49,321 bases of DNA from Roseateles sp. (GCA_018780415.1 JADMJQ010000144.1:3334-52654); one strand, 5' to 3'. Counted from the stretch's first letter, positions 9,124 through 18,305 are shown. The notes: generated by a model from the letters alone, not told the origin. Translations and numbers: made by a program.

Positions 9124-11508
9124 ATGAGCGAAGCCAAAAAGAAAGCCCCTCGAACTGCCAAGTCCGAGACCCCGCCCGAACACCACCGCACTGCCATGTC
9201 CGTCCTGGGGCGCAGCGTCTCGTGGCTGATCGGCCTGATGCTGGCCGGCGCGTTTTCAGTGCTACTGCTGATCGCGCTGGCGCTCGCGATGGCCTACCCC
9301 AACCTGCCCGATATCAGCGGCCTGACCGACTACCGGCCCAAGTTGCCGATGCGGGTCTTGTCCGCCGACGGGGTCTTGCTGGGTGAATTTGGCGAAGAGC
9401 GGCGCAACTTCCTGCCCATCAAGGAAATCCCCAAGCGCATGCAGGATGCCGTCTTGGCGATCGAGGATGCGCGCTTTTATCAGCATGGAGGCGTTGACTA
9501 TCTGGGCGTGATCCGTGCGGGCCTGGCCAACTTCGGCGAGTCGCGCAGCCAAGGCGCCTCGACCATCACGATGCAGGTGGCGCGCAACTTCTATCTGTCG
9601 ACCGAGAAGACGCTGACGCGCAAGATCTACGAGATCTTGCTGGCCTTGAAGATTGAGAACGCGCTCAGCAAGGACGAGATTCTCGAGATCTATATGAACC
9701 AGATCTTTCTGGGTCACCGCGCCTATGGCTTTGCGGCGGCCAGCGAGGTCTATTTTGGCAAGCCGCTTGGCGAAATTTCGGTCGCCGAGGCCGCGATGCT
9801 GGCCGGTCTGCCGAAGGCGCCGTCGGCCTATAACCCGATCAGCAATTTGCGTCGCGCCACCATCCGCCAGCAATACATCATCGAGCGCATGCTGGAAAAC
9901 GGCTTCATCACCGAGGAGCAGCGCGACGCCGCCAAGGCCGAAAAACTGGTATTCCGCCCGCCGGTCGAGTCGCCCCAACATGCCGAGTATGTGGCCGAGG
10001 CGGCGCGGCTCCTGATGTTCAACCAGTACGGCGAAGAGGCCTACACGCGCGGCTTGAATGTCTACCTGACCGTGCGCTCCGAGGAGCAGACCGTCGCCTA
10101 CCGCGCGTTGCGGCGCGGCATCATGGACTTTGAGCGGCGCCAGGTCTATCGCGGCCCGGAGGCCTATGTGGACCTGCCCAGCGACCCCAAGGCGCTGGAT
10201 GTGCGCATCGCCGAGGCCTTGGCCGATCACCCCGCCAATGACGAATTGCTGGCTGCCGTGGTGCTTGCGGCCGATCCGCGCAAGGTGGTGGCGGCTTTGC
10301 AAAGCGGCGAAACCCTGACCCTGAGCGGTGAAGGCCTGAAGCCGGCCACCTCAGGCCTGAGTGACAAGGGCAACCCCAAGACCCGCATCCGTCGCGGTGC
10401 CGTCATCCGTGTCATCAAGTCAAGCAAGGCCGGCAAGGACGAATGGACCATCACGCAACTGCCCGAGGTCGAGGGCGCCTTCATCGCGATGGACCCGCGC
10501 GACGGGCGCATCCGCGCCATGGTCGGCGGCTTCGACTATGCGAAGAACAAGTTCAACCACGTGACGCAGGCTTGGCGCCAGCCGGGTTCCAGCTTCAAGC
10601 CCTTTATTTATTCGGCGGCGCTCGAAAAAGGCTTTACCCCCAGCACCATCGTCAATGACGCGCCGCTGTTCTTCAGCGCCTCCAGCACCGGCAGCCAGCC
10701 CTGGGAGCCGAAGAACTACGACGGCACTTTTGAAGGCGCCATGCCGCTGCGCCGGGCACTGGCCCGATCGAAAAATATGGTCTCGATCCGCGTGCTCAAT
10801 TCGGTCGGCGTGGGCTTTGCCCAGCAATGGCTGACGCGCTTTGGTTTTGACGCCGAAAAGCACCCGGCCTATCTGACCATGGCGCTGGGCGCTGGCTCGG
10901 TCACGCCGATGCAAATGGCGCAGGGCTATGCAGTGTTTGCCAACGGCGGTCACAGGCTCAACCCCCAGCTGATCGCCAAGCTGACCGACAACAAGGGCCG
11001 CGTGTTGTATGAAGCGCAGCCCATCCAGCTGGGCGAGGATTCCCGCACCATCGAGGCCAGAAACGCCTTCTTGATGACCAGCCTGCTGCAAGAGGTGACG
11101 CGCAGCGGCACGGCGGCCAAGGCCCAGGCGCAGCTGAAGCGGCCGGACATTTACGGCAAAACCGGCACCACCAATGACTCGATGGACGCCTGGTTTGCCG
11201 GCTACCAAAAAGAGGTGGTGGCGGTGGTCTGGATTGGTTACGACCAGCCGCGCAAACTGGGCGACCGCGAAACCGGCGGCGGCTTGGCGCTGCCGATCTG
11301 GATCGAGTACATGGGTTTTGCGCTGCGCGGCGTGGCCGTCTCGGAACCCTCGGCACCCGAAGGTGTGCTGAACATCAACGGCGAATGGTATTTCGACGAG
11401 TTCAGCGGCAAGGACGGCGTGCCCTCACTCAGCGACGATGAAGCTCATCTGCCCAAGGCCGCGGGCGAGGATGAGAAGAAAAGCATTCTCGACCTGTTCA
11501 AGCGCTGA
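9124..11508 (+). CDS. mrcA: penicillin-binding protein 1A (bifunctional transglycosylase/transpeptidase)
   Basis: PBP1A polymerises and cross-links peptidoglycan in the periplasm. The 794-residue protein has a cytoplasmic N-terminus and one membrane anchor (about 34-57). Its GT51 transglycosylase domain has catalytic Glu114 in EDARFYQHGG, then QGASTITMQVARNFYLS and the KILE-type motif. After the OB-like insert comes the transpeptidase domain, with SxxK at 489-492 (SSFK), SKN in ARSKNMVS and KTG at 679-681 (GKTGTTND). All catalytic motifs are intact. GGAGG lies 3 nt before the ATG. A downstream ATG at 9196 would remove 24 cytoplasmic residues and is a possible alternative. It is divergent from pilM, and its 3' end overlaps cyaY by 11 bp on the opposite strand. 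Confidence 0.96.
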   Translation: MSEAKKKAPRTAKSETPPEHHRTAMSVLGRSVSWLIGLMLAGAFSVLLLIALALAMAYPNLPDISGLTDYRPKLPMRVLSADGVLLGEFGEERRNFLPIKEIPKRMQDAVLAIEDARFYQHGGVDYLGVIRAGLANFGESRSQGASTITMQVARNFYLSTEKTLTRKIYEILLALKIENALSKDEILEIYMNQIFLGHRAYGFAAASEVYFGKPLGEISVAEAAMLAGLPKAPSAYNPISNLRRATIRQQYIIERMLENGFITEEQRDAAKAEKLVFRPPVESPQHAEYVAEAARLLMFNQYGEEAYTRGLNVYLTVRSEEQTVAYRALRRGIMDFERRQVYRGPEAYVDLPSDPKALDVRIAEALADHPANDELLAAVVLAADPRKVVAALQSGETLTLSGEGLKPATSGLSDKGNPKTRIRRGAVIRVIKSSKAGKDEWTITQLPEVEGAFIAMDPRDGRIRAMVGGFDYAKNKFNHVTQAWRQPGSSFKPFIYSAALEKGFTPSTIVNDAPLFFSASSTGSQPWEPKNYDGTFEGAMPLRRALARSKNMVSIRVLNSVGVGFAQQWLTRFGFDAEKHPAYLTMALGAGSVTPMQMAQGYAVFANGGHRLNPQLIAKLTDNKGRVLYEAQPIQLGEDSRTIEARNAFLMTSLLQEVTRSGTAAKAQAQLKRPDIYGKTGTTNDSMDAWFAGYQKEVVAVVWIGYDQPRKLGDRETGGGLALPIWIEYMGFALRGVAVSEPSAPEGVLNINGEWYFDEFSGKDGVPSLSDDEAHLPKAAGEDEKKSILDLFKR

Positions 11509-11845
11509 AGCTGAGCGGTTTGCCGCCCTGGGCACTGACTTGGGTGGACAGCTCGGCGAGAAATTCGGCGCCGGTTTTGGTGTCCAGCCACAGCCCGTCC
11601 ACATAGCGGAAGTGGAAGCCACCCGCCTTTGCGGCCAGCCACAGCTCTTGCAGGGGTGCCTGGGTGTTGATGATGATCTTGCTGCCGCCGGCCAGGCTCA
11701 GCTCCAGCAGGCCGCCGCTGCGGTGGCTGTCGATATCGATGATGTCGGCGTCCAGCCAGGCGTCAACCTTGGCTTCGATCAGATCCAGCATCGCCCGTGT
11801 TTTGGCGAGGTATTCGGCGTCGGTGAGTGGGGTGGCAGCTGACAT
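11498..11845 (-). CDS. cyaY: iron donor protein CyaY (bacterial frataxin)
   Basis: CyaY binds iron and tunes the cysteine desulfurase IscS during Fe-S cluster assembly. The 115-residue product matches the family length. It shows an acidic first helix (TDAEYLAKTRAMLDLIEAKV), then DADIIDIDSHRSGGLLELSL, the conserved IIINTQAPLQELWLAAKAGG-like strand (IINTQAPLQELWLA) and GFHF...GLWLDTKTG. It is convergent with mrcA, overlapping its last 11 bp, and divergent from lptM, only 18 bp away. The divergent cyaY-lptM pair is common in beta- and gammaproteobacteria. Confidence 0.93.
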   Translation of the reverse strand: MSAATPLTDAEYLAKTRAMLDLIEAKVDAWLDADIIDIDSHRSGGLLELSLAGGSKIIINTQAPLQELWLAAKAGGFHFRYVDGLWLDTKTGAEFLAELSTQVSAQGGKPLSFSA

Positions 11846-11863
11846 GGGCGATAAACTTCCGCA

Positions 11864-12049
11864 ATGATGATGATGAAAACATTCAAGATGCGGCTCAGTG
11901 TATGCCCGTCAACCCATGCCCATGCTCATGCGCGGACCTCGGCGCTGCTGGCGCTGATCATTGGCTTGGCCGGCTGCGGGCAAAAAGGCCCGCTGCGACT
12001 GGCCGAGCCAATTCCTGCGGCAGCGGCAGCGTCCAACCCAAGCCGCTAG
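11864..12049 (+). CDS. lptM: LPS translocon maturation chaperone LptM (YifL-type lipoprotein)
   Basis: LptM is a small outer-membrane lipoprotein that helps oxidative maturation of the LptDE translocon. The 61-residue product ends its signal in GLAGC with the family hallmark [10 protein letters not shown]-like sequence (here [12 protein letters not shown]); Cys38 would be lipidated. The N-region is unusually long and histidine-rich (THAHAHAR). The start lies in a run of four ATG codons at 11864-11875, and an ATG at residue 9 is also possible. In most relatives lptM is followed by lysA; here its TAG is embedded in the converging stop of an ABC transporter gene (shared CTAG). Confidence 0.85.
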   Translation: MMMMKTFKMRLSVCPSTHAHAHARTSALLALIIGLAGCGQKGPLRLAEPIPAAAAASNPSR

Positions 12050-13035
12050 GCGTTCGCCTCGTGGCAGGCGACCGCCACGCCCTTGAACTGACGCATCAGC
12101 GGGCGCTCGACCTTGCAACGCTCGGTCGCCAGCGGGCAGCGCGGGTGAAAGCTGCAACCGCTGGGCGGATTCAGCGGGTTCGGCACCTCGCCTTGCACCG
12201 GCGTGCGGGCTCGACCCGTCATATGAATGTCGGGAATCGCATCCAGCAACATGCGCGTGTAAGGGTGGCGCGGGCGGGCGAACAGCTCAGCCTTGTCAGC
12301 GAGCTCGACCAGGCGGCCCAAATACATCACGCCGACTTGATCGGCCACATGCCGCACCACCGCCAGGTTGTGCGAGATGAAGAGGTAGGTCAGCCCATTG
12401 CTGCGCTGCAAGTCCTTCATGATATTGAGCACCTGCGCCTGCACCGACACATCCAGCGCCGAGGTCGGCTCATCGCAGACCAGGAACTCGGGCTCGGTCG
12501 CCAAGGCGCGCGCAATCGAGATGCGCTGCCGCTGGCCGCCCGAGAATTGGTGCGGAAACTTCTCGCGGTCCAGCGGCGACAAGCCGACCGAGCTCAACAG
12601 TTCGCCAACACGCGCCCGTTGCGCCTCCAGCCCGCTCACCAGACCATGCTCACGCAGCGGCTCGGCGACGATGTCCTGCACCTTCCAGCGCGGGTTCAAG
12701 GACGCATAGGGGTCCTGAAAAATCATCTGCATGCGCCGCCGCAAGGCCAGCGCGCCACTTGATGCCAGCGTCTTGGCGGTGTCGACGCCATCAAAATTCA
12801 CGCTGCCGCGGGTCGGCTCATACAAGCCCACCAGCAGCCGCGCCACCGTGCTCTTGCCGCAGCCGGATTCGCCCACCAGCGCCAACGTCTTGCCCCGCTC
12901 GATGCTGAAGCTGACGCCGTCCACCGCATGCACAAACTGCCTGGGCTTGCGCTCGATCACCCGGTTCAACCAGGGCGGCGAGACATCGAAAATCTTCGCA
13001 AGGTCTTTGACTTCCACCAAGGGCTTGTTGCTCAT
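12046..13035 (-). CDS. peptide-type ABC transporter ATP-binding protein (DppF/OppF type)
   Basis: This is one of two ATPases energising a solute importer of the dipeptide/oligopeptide/nickel class. The chosen ATG at 13035 overlaps the preceding ATPase stop (ATGA) with AGGAGG about 8 nt upstream, giving 329 residues. Motifs in order: Walker [10 protein letters not shown] (about 57-65), Q-loop IFQDPYAS, signature SGGQRQR, Walker [13 protein letters not shown], the switch histidine in FISHNL, and the OppF/DppF C-terminal cysteine cluster ([14 protein letters not shown]) that can bind an Fe-S cluster in some members. It is the last gene of a B-C-D-F operon and meets lptM tail to tail. The substrate cannot be read from the sequence. 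Confidence 0.93.
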   Translation of the reverse strand: MSNKPLVEVKDLAKIFDVSPPWLNRVIERKPRQFVHAVDGVSFSIERGKTLALVGESGCGKSTVARLLVGLYEPTRGSVNFDGVDTAKTLASSGALALRRRMQMIFQDPYASLNPRWKVQDIVAEPLREHGLVSGLEAQRARVGELLSSVGLSPLDREKFPHQFSGGQRQRISIARALATEPEFLVCDEPTSALDVSVQAQVLNIMKDLQRSNGLTYLFISHNLAVVRHVADQVGVMYLGRLVELADKAELFARPRHPYTRMLLDAIPDIHMTGRARTPVQGEVPNPLNPPSGCSFHPRCPLATERCKVERPLMRQFKGVAVACHEANA

Positions 13036-14015
13036 TGCGCAGCCTCCTGATTCACCGCATGCAACCAGCAGGCTGCGCGGGTGGCGCCGACCTCGACCAG
13101 CTCCGGTCGTTCGACCCGGCAACGCTCGAACACCTGCGGGCAACGCGGGTTGTAGGCGCAGCCCGCGGGAATAGCGTTCAAGCGCGGCATCGCGCCGTCG
13201 ATTTGCAGCAGGCGCTCGCGGTCCTCATCCATGGCGGGAATGGCGCCCATCAAACCGGCCGTGTAAGGGTGGGCCGGCCGATGAATGACGCTGTGCACCG
13301 GCCCGATCTCGGCCACCCGACCGGCATAGAGCACGGCCACGCGGTCGCAGGTTTCGGCGATCACGCCCATATCGTGTGTGACCAGCATCACCGCCGCGCC
13401 CTGCTCTTTGCAGATGCTTTTGAGCAAGGCAATGATCTGCGCCTGGATGGACACATCGAGCGCCGTGGTTGGCTCATCCGCGACGATCAGCTTTGGGCTG
13501 CCGGCCAGGGCCAACGCGATCACCACGCGCTGGCGCATGCCGCCGGAGAACTGGTGCGGGTATTGATCAATGCGCGCCTCGGCGGCCGGAATGCCGGTCT
13601 GCTCCAGCAACTCGATCGCTCGCTTGCGGGCTTGCGCCTGGCTCAGGTTCAGGTGGGTGGTGATGGTCTCGATCAACTGCCGCCCGACCGTGTAGAGCGG
13701 ATTCAGCGAGGTCAGCGGGTCCTGAAAAATCGCACCGATCTGGCGGCCCCGGATCTTGCGCATCTCGTCATAGGGCAGGTTGTCGATGCGGCGGCCTTCG
13801 AGCAGGATTTCACCGCCGGCGATACGCCCCGGCGGATCGAGCAGGCCGATGATGGCCGCGCCGGTCAGCGATTTGCCGGCGCCGGACTCGCCCACCACGC
13901 CGAGGATTTCACCCGGCGCGATGTCGAAATTGATGTCGTCCAGCGCCAGCAAGGTGCCGTGGCGGGTCGGGAATTCAACCCGCAGATGGCGGACTTCTAA
14001 AAGAGCTTGGGTCAT
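13032..14015 (-). CDS. peptide-type ABC transporter ATP-binding protein (DppD/OppD type)
   Basis: The second ATPase of the importer, 327 residues. It has Walker [10 protein letters not shown] (about 40-48), Q-loop [11 protein letters not shown], signature SGGMRQR, Walker [13 protein letters not shown] and switch region VTHDMG. The C-terminal oligopeptide/dipeptide domain has the CAYNPRCP...C cysteine cluster. The Walker A has the usual K-S form with Leu after Ser, common in DppD. The stop overlaps the start of the DppF-type gene by 4 nt, and it follows the DppC-type permease by 14 bp. A DppD-DppF heterodimer is expected. Confidence 0.93.
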   Translation of the reverse strand: MTQALLEVRHLRVEFPTRHGTLLALDDINFDIAPGEILGVVGESGAGKSLTGAAIIGLLDPPGRIAGGEILLEGRRIDNLPYDEMRKIRGRQIGAIFQDPLTSLNPLYTVGRQLIETITTHLNLSQAQARKRAIELLEQTGIPAAEARIDQYPHQFSGGMRQRVVIALALAGSPKLIVADEPTTALDVSIQAQIIALLKSICKEQGAAVMLVTHDMGVIAETCDRVAVLYAGRVAEIGPVHSVIHRPAHPYTAGLMGAIPAMDEDRERLLQIDGAMPRLNAIPAGCAYNPRCPQVFERCRVERPELVEVGATRAACWLHAVNQEAAQ

Positions 14016-14029
14016 GGAAAAAGAACTTT

Positions 14030-14965
14030 TTAGCGAAGGCGGGGGTTGAGCGCGTCGCGCAGCCAGTCACCCAGCAGGTTCACGCTCAAGGCGATCAGCA
14101 CCAGCATGACGCCGGGCCAGATCGTGATCCACCACTCACCGGAGAAAAGGAAGTCATTGCCGACACGGATCAAGGTGCCCAGCGAGGGGCTGGTCGGCGG
14201 CACACCGACGCCCAAAAAGGACAGCGTAGCCTCGGTGATGATGGCGGCTGCCACCTGAATCGTGGCCAGCACCAGCACCGGCCCCAAGACATTGGGCAGC
14301 ACATGGCGGCGCATGATGCGCCCCGGGGCTACGCCGATGACGCGGGCGGCCTGCACATATTCCTTGTTGCGCTCCACCATGGTGGTGCCGCGCACGGTGC
14401 GCGCGTATTGCACCCAGCCGGTCAGCGAGATCGCCAGGATCAAGACCAGAAAGGCCAGGCTGTCATGGGCGTTCGGGAACATGGCGCGACCGACGCCGTC
14501 GATCAACAAGGCGATCAGAATCGACGGGAACGACAGCATCACATCGCAGATGCGCATGATGAAAGCGTCGATCTTGCCGCCGACAAAGCCGGACAGCAGG
14601 CCCAGCCCGACGCCTATCGTCATCGACAGCAGCACCGAGGCGAAACCGACGAACAGCGAGATGCGCGCGCCATACATCAGGGCCGACAGCAGATCGCGGC
14701 CCTGGTCATCGGTGCCGAGCAGGTATTTGCTGCTGCCGCCCTCCATCCAGGCCGGCGGCAGGCGGGCGTCCATCAGCTCCAGCGAGGCCAGATCAAAGGG
14801 GTTGTGCGGCGCAATCAGCTCGGCAAACAAGGCGCAGAAAATACAGATGAAGGCGATCACGGCCGCCAGCATCGCGACCTTGGATGAGCGAAAAGAATGC
14901 CAGACATCGCCGGCAAAGAAGCGGCTCAGCGCGCCGGGCGCAGCGGGTGAAGAAAGAGAACTCAT
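14030..14965 (-). CDS. peptide-type ABC transporter permease (DppC/OppC type)
   Basis: Inner-membrane permease of the importer. The start MSSLSSPAAPG at 14965 gives 311 residues, typical for DppC; a longer open frame runs back into dppB and is rejected. There is an N-terminal OppC helix (KVAMLAAVIAFICIFCALF), then HNPFDLA and LLGTDDQGRDLLSALMYGARISL, the hallmark of DppC, and further helices with the cytoplasmic EAA loop around EYVQAARVIGVAPGRIM. I see no good Shine-Dalgarno before the ATG, which suggests reliance on coupling to dppB 43 bp upstream. Confidence 0.92.
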   Translation of the reverse strand: MSSLSSPAAPGALSRFFAGDVWHSFRSSKVAMLAAVIAFICIFCALFAELIAPHNPFDLASLELMDARLPPAWMEGGSSKYLLGTDDQGRDLLSALMYGARISLFVGFASVLLSMTIGVGLGLLSGFVGGKIDAFIMRICDVMLSFPSILIALLIDGVGRAMFPNAHDSLAFLVLILAISLTGWVQYARTVRGTTMVERNKEYVQAARVIGVAPGRIMRRHVLPNVLGPVLVLATIQVAAAIITEATLSFLGVGVPPTSPSLGTLIRVGNDFLFSGEWWITIWPGVMLVLIALSVNLLGDWLRDALNPRLR

Positions 14966-15008
14966 GCGGGGAGGAACTCGGCAGACGGACAGGTTTCGGA
15001 GGGAGACA

Positions 15009-15986
15009 TCAATGCGCCTTGCCTTCGACACGCAAACGCGGGTCGACCGCGAAATAGAGCAGGTCAACCAAGAGATTGATGGTCACAAAGATGAAGGAAA
15101 TCAAGCACAGATAGGCGGCCATCACCGGGATGTCGGCGAACTGCACCGCTTGAATGAACAAGAGGCCCATGCCCGGCCACTGGAACACCGTCTCGGTAAT
15201 GATGGCGAAGGCGATCAAGGAGCCGAGCTGCAAGCCGGTGATGGTGATTACCGGCACCAGGGTGTTCTTCAAGGCATGGCCGAAGTAGACGGTGCGGTTG
15301 CTCAAACCGCGCGCACGAGCAAACTTGATGTAGTCGGTGCGCAGCACCTCCAGCATTTCGGAGCGCACCAGACGCATGATCAAGGTCAGCTGAAACACCG
15401 ACAAGGTGATCGCAGGCAACAACACATGGCGCAGACCATCCGCCGTCAACAGGCCGGTGGTCCAGCTGCCGAAGGCCATCACATCGCCGCGCCCGAAGCT
15501 GGGCAGCCATTTCAGCCAGACCGCAAACACCAGAATCAGCAAGATGCCGATCAAGAAGACCGGCAGCGACACGCCCAGCAGCGAAAACATCATCAGCAGC
15601 TGCGAGCTCGCCCGGCCGCGCCGCAGCGCCGCATATACACCGAGCGGTATGCCAAAGCCCAGCGCAATCATCCCAGCCACCATCGACAGCTCCAAGGTCG
15701 CCGGAAAGCGCTCGACGATCAAGCTGGAGACCTTGCGGCCTTGGCGCAGGCTGAGCCCGAACTCGCCCTGCACCGCATTGCCGATGAAGCGGGCGAACTG
15801 CACCGGGAACGGCGCGTCCAGGCCGAGGTCTTTGCGCAAGGCAATGCGCTGTTCCTCGGTCGCGTCCTGGCCGAGCAAATTGGTCACCGGGTCGCCGACA
15901 TATTGGAACAACATGAAGGCAATGAAGGCCACCGTCAGCATCACGATGATGGCTTGAACAAGGCGTCTGAGAATGAAAACTAGCAT
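15009..15986 (-). CDS. peptide-type ABC transporter permease (DppB/OppB type)
   Basis: First gene of the importer operon, a 325-residue inner-membrane permease. The N-terminus (MLVFILRRLVQAIIVMLTV) is the typical DppB first helix. This is followed by GDPVTNLLG, RKDLGLDAPFPVQFARF and GEFGLSLRQGRKV, and the EAA loop near TDYIKFARARGLSNRTV. Six transmembrane segments are visible. The start ATG at 15986 has no clear Shine-Dalgarno. The 180 bp upstream (15987-16166) contain no substrate-binding-protein gene and nothing else I can identify. The companion binding protein must be encoded elsewhere. Confidence 0.92.
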   Translation of the reverse strand: MLVFILRRLVQAIIVMLTVAFIAFMLFQYVGDPVTNLLGQDATEEQRIALRKDLGLDAPFPVQFARFIGNAVQGEFGLSLRQGRKVSSLIVERFPATLELSMVAGMIALGFGIPLGVYAALRRGRASSQLLMMFSLLGVSLPVFLIGILLILVFAVWLKWLPSFGRGDVMAFGSWTTGLLTADGLRHVLLPAITLSVFQLTLIMRLVRSEMLEVLRTDYIKFARARGLSNRTVYFGHALKNTLVPVITITGLQLGSLIAFAIITETVFQWPGMGLLFIQAVQFADIPVMAAYLCLISFIFVTINLLVDLLYFAVDPRLRVEGKAH

Positions 15987-16166
15987 GTGCTGGAGGGCTT
16001 CACTTTGGCTGCCGGACGAACGACGCAGGGCGCCGGCAACCAGAAAACAGAATTTGGATTGAACGGACCAAGGCCCGTCAGGAAAGCTGCGACATCATGG
16101 CCAAGAGCTTGCCGCGCCACAAACGGGTAAGCCCCTAGCGGAGCTGTTGACGCACCGTGGCAGGGT

Positions 16167-16940
16167 TCAGAGCTGCAGGCTTCCGCCCAGGGTTCGTTGC
16201 ATCGAATCAAGCAGCAAGATGCTGCCGTAGCAGGCCTCGGCACGGCTGCCGGTGTTGTCCCCGTCCGTCATCATGGCCATCGAGGTCAAGGTGCCGGGTT
16301 CTTCACCGAAGGCCTTTTGAAAGTCGGCCCGCACATCGCGCCGCAGGCGCTGCCAACTACCCAAGCCCTGCTCGCCTGAACCGACGACGATCTTGCGGAT
16401 GCGGTCACTGCGCGAGCTGATGATGACGGTTTCGGGCGCGGCACTGGCATCCCAGACATACATCAGGGTGGCGAATGGCGGGGCCTCGCCGGTCAAGGTC
16501 TCCACCAACTCGAACTGCATTCGGTTGCGCATTGACAGCTTGCTTGCGTCACCGTCAAAACCCAGCAGCAGGCGCGCCGGCGCATCATCGGTGTCTGCGT
16601 CGGCGACCGTGGCGCGCTTCTCCAGCTGGTGTATCCACCAGTCAAATTGCAGCGCATCGACCTGCTCCGGCGCAATCTTCAGCGGCCGACGCCACAGGCT
16701 GACCGACTGCGCGGCCTTGGCCAGCACGCAGTCTCGCCCGGCGCGGCGCGCAAAAGCGTACTGCGTCTTTTGCTTGCCCGGCAACTCACGCGCCGACCAT
16801 TCGACCAAGCTGCTCGGCATCTTGTCCGGGGAGTCGGGTTTTGGCGTCGGTGAAGCGCAGCCAAACAGCAGGCCGAGCAAGCCCAGCGAGACAGCGAGCT
16901 GCGCCATGGAGCGTGGCAAAAAAACGGTTTTCAGAGGCAT
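16167..16940 (-). CDS. DUF3047 family lipoprotein
   Basis: A predicted periplasmic or outer-membrane lipoprotein of unknown function, 257 residues from ATG 16940. The signal peptide reaches LLFGC, a lipobox with Cys near residue 29; an ATG 11 codons later would still give a workable signal. The mature part shows the DUF3047 pattern: ELPGKQKTQYAFARRAGRDC, LQFDWWIHQLEKRATVADADTDDAPARLLLGFDG (quoted in pieces: DWWIHQLEK and DDAPARLLLGFDG), YVWDASA, and the C-terminal MMTDGDNTGSRAEACYGSI. It lies between the transporter operon and the porin genes on the same strand, 180 bp from dppB. A TATACT close to the ATG could give a very short leader. No biochemical role is known to me. Confidence 0.8.
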   Translation of the reverse strand: MPLKTVFLPRSMAQLAVSLGLLGLLFGCASPTPKPDSPDKMPSSLVEWSARELPGKQKTQYAFARRAGRDCVLAKAAQSVSLWRRPLKIAPEQVDALQFDWWIHQLEKRATVADADTDDAPARLLLGFDGDASKLSMRNRMQFELVETLTGEAPPFATLMYVWDASAAPETVIISSRSDRIRKIVVGSGEQGLGSWQRLRRDVRADFQKAFGEEPGTLTSMAMMTDGDNTGSRAEACYGSILLLDSMQRTLGGSLQL

Positions 16941-16990
16941 CGCCCCAGTATACGGAGGCCCAAGGTGGTCTGACTTGGCGGCCAAAATGC

Positions 16991-17015
16991 AAACGGGCCG
17001 CAGCGCGGCCCGTTT
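16991..17015 (-). terminator. rho-independent terminator of the upstream (413-residue) porin gene
   Basis: A perfect 11-bp inverted repeat (AAACGGGCCGC / GCGGCCCGTTT) with a 3-nt loop lies 48 bp downstream of the porin stop. Read on the minus strand it is followed by a T-rich tail (TTTGCATTTT). Confidence 0.85.
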
Positions 17016-17063
17016 ACTCTTCAAGCAGGCGCGCTTACATCAAGCGCGCGGCTGCTGCATCGG

Positions 17064-18305
17064 TCAGAAGCGATGGCGCAAGCCAACCGCAAAGCTGTTC
17101 GAATCGGTGCCAGCGCTGGTGGTCACACCGCCCAGGAAACCCGCTTGACCTGGTGCCATTTGACCCAAGCCCTTGTTGTCGAAGTGCGTCAACACCACGT
17201 TCAAGTCGGTCCGCTTGGAGAATGAGTAGGTGTAAGCGGCGCCATACGACTGGGTGTCGGCGTCAAACTTGGTCTTGTCGTCCAGCGTCGAATAAGCGAC
17301 ATAGAAAGTGTTGGCGCCCATCGTCATCTTGTAGCCGATATGCATCAGCACGGAGTCTTGCCTGAAGGCATTGATGAAGGCGTTTGACACCAGTCCAGCA
17401 AATGGAGCTGTTTGGGGGCTGGCCAACAGCGATGTACGGATGCTGCCCAAACCAGAAGGATTCTCATCCTCGGCCGTGATGTACATCGCACTCACCTTGC
17501 CCGGGCCAAGCGCCGCCGAGCCACCGACGACAAGATTCTTCAGTGATTTTTGGCCGTTCTCGTTTTCTTTCTCCTGGTAGCCGAAGCCAACCGTGAAGGC
17601 GTCCGAGCGGTAGTAGCTCATCAAACCCATGAAATGCCCTTGGGTTGTGGAACCTTCGCCGGCGGCCACCATCGCGGCTGCCGTGAAGCCACCCTTTTGA
17701 ATGCCGTACTGCACCGAATTGCTTTGGCGAATGTCGATGGCGGACGGGAAGCTCGCGATCTGACCCGCAGCCAAGCTGGACTGCGTTTGCATGATGTCAA
17801 ACTCAGCCTGCATCAAATAGGCCGGCGTGTACTGACGCCCTGCGGACACGGCACCCACCGGCGTCACCAGGCGAACATAGGCTTGGCGATCCCAGAAATT
17901 ATTACCCACGTTGACGCCAAAACCGGCGCCAATCTGAGCGGCAACGCCAGTCACAATCGGCTGCAACTGGGCCGGCAGACCAAGCAAGGTGGCCTTGCTC
18001 ATGCGGTCAGGCAGTTGCGAACCGGTGACCGGGCGGCTGCTGGTGGCGCCGCTGTCGGCCTCCAAGCGATTCTCAAGCGTGAAGCCGGCGCTGAAGCCGC
18101 CACCCAGATCCTCGGTCCCACGCACACCCAAGCGCGAGCCGTCCATGATGCCGCTGACCACCTGCGTCACATTGCCGCCGCGAATACCGGAGGTGTAGGT
18201 CACGCCCGCATCAACAATGCCGTACAAGGTCACGCTGCTGGTTTGCGCCCAAGCGGCGGAAGTGCTGGCGGCGAGCAGGCTCAGGGCGAGGTAGGACTTT
18301 TTCAT
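17064..18305 (-). CDS. outer-membrane porin (Omp32/OmpC-like, gram-negative porin family)
   Basis: Trimeric beta-barrel general porin of the burkholderial type. The 413-residue precursor has signal MKKSYLALSLLAASTSAAWA with cleavage before QTSSVTLYG, the family's N-terminal strand. GTEDLGGGFSAGFTLENRL, FWDRQAYVRLV and GAVSAGRQYTPAYL follow, then many alternating beta strands. It ends in VGLRHRF, whose terminal Phe is the BAM recognition residue. It is longer than the second porin downstream on the window (336 residues), mainly through extra loops. A strong GGAG-type ribosome site (AGGAGACACCC) precedes the ATG. A terminator follows. Solute preference cannot be told from the sequence. Confidence 0.94.
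   Translation of the reverse strand: MKKSYLALSLLAASTSAAWAQTSSVTLYGIVDAGVTYTSGIRGGNVTQVVSGIMDGSRLGVRGTEDLGGGFSAGFTLENRLEADSGATSSRPVTGSQLPDRMSKATLLGLPAQLQPIVTGVAAQIGAGFGVNVGNNFWDRQAYVRLVTPVGAVSAGRQYTPAYLMQAEFDIMQTQSSLAAGQIASFPSAIDIRQSNSVQYGIQKGGFTAAAMVAAGEGSTTQGHFMGLMSYYRSDAFTVGFGYQEKENENGQKSLKNLVVGGSAALGPGKVSAMYITAEDENPSGLGSIRTSLLASPQTAPFAGLVSNAFINAFRQDSVLMHIGYKMTMGANTFYVAYSTLDDKTKFDADTQSYGAAYTYSFSKRTDLNVVLTHFDNKGLGQMAPGQAGFLGGVTTSAGTDSNSFAVGLRHRF

Noticed and set aside
9262-10302. A 346-codon open frame on the minus strand
   Set aside because: It is antisense to mrcA, whose catalytic motifs are intact. No ribosome site or recognisable domain is present.
14262-15983. A 573-codon open frame on the plus strand
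   Set aside because: It runs antisense to the two ABC permease genes, which have clear family motifs. Its product is a low-information Gln/His/Arg/Asp mixture typical of an antisense shadow in GC-rich DNA.
15987-16166. Remnant of a substrate-binding-protein gene upstream of dppB
   Set aside because: No frame in these 180 bp shows a signal peptide or solute-binding motif; nothing recognisable remains.
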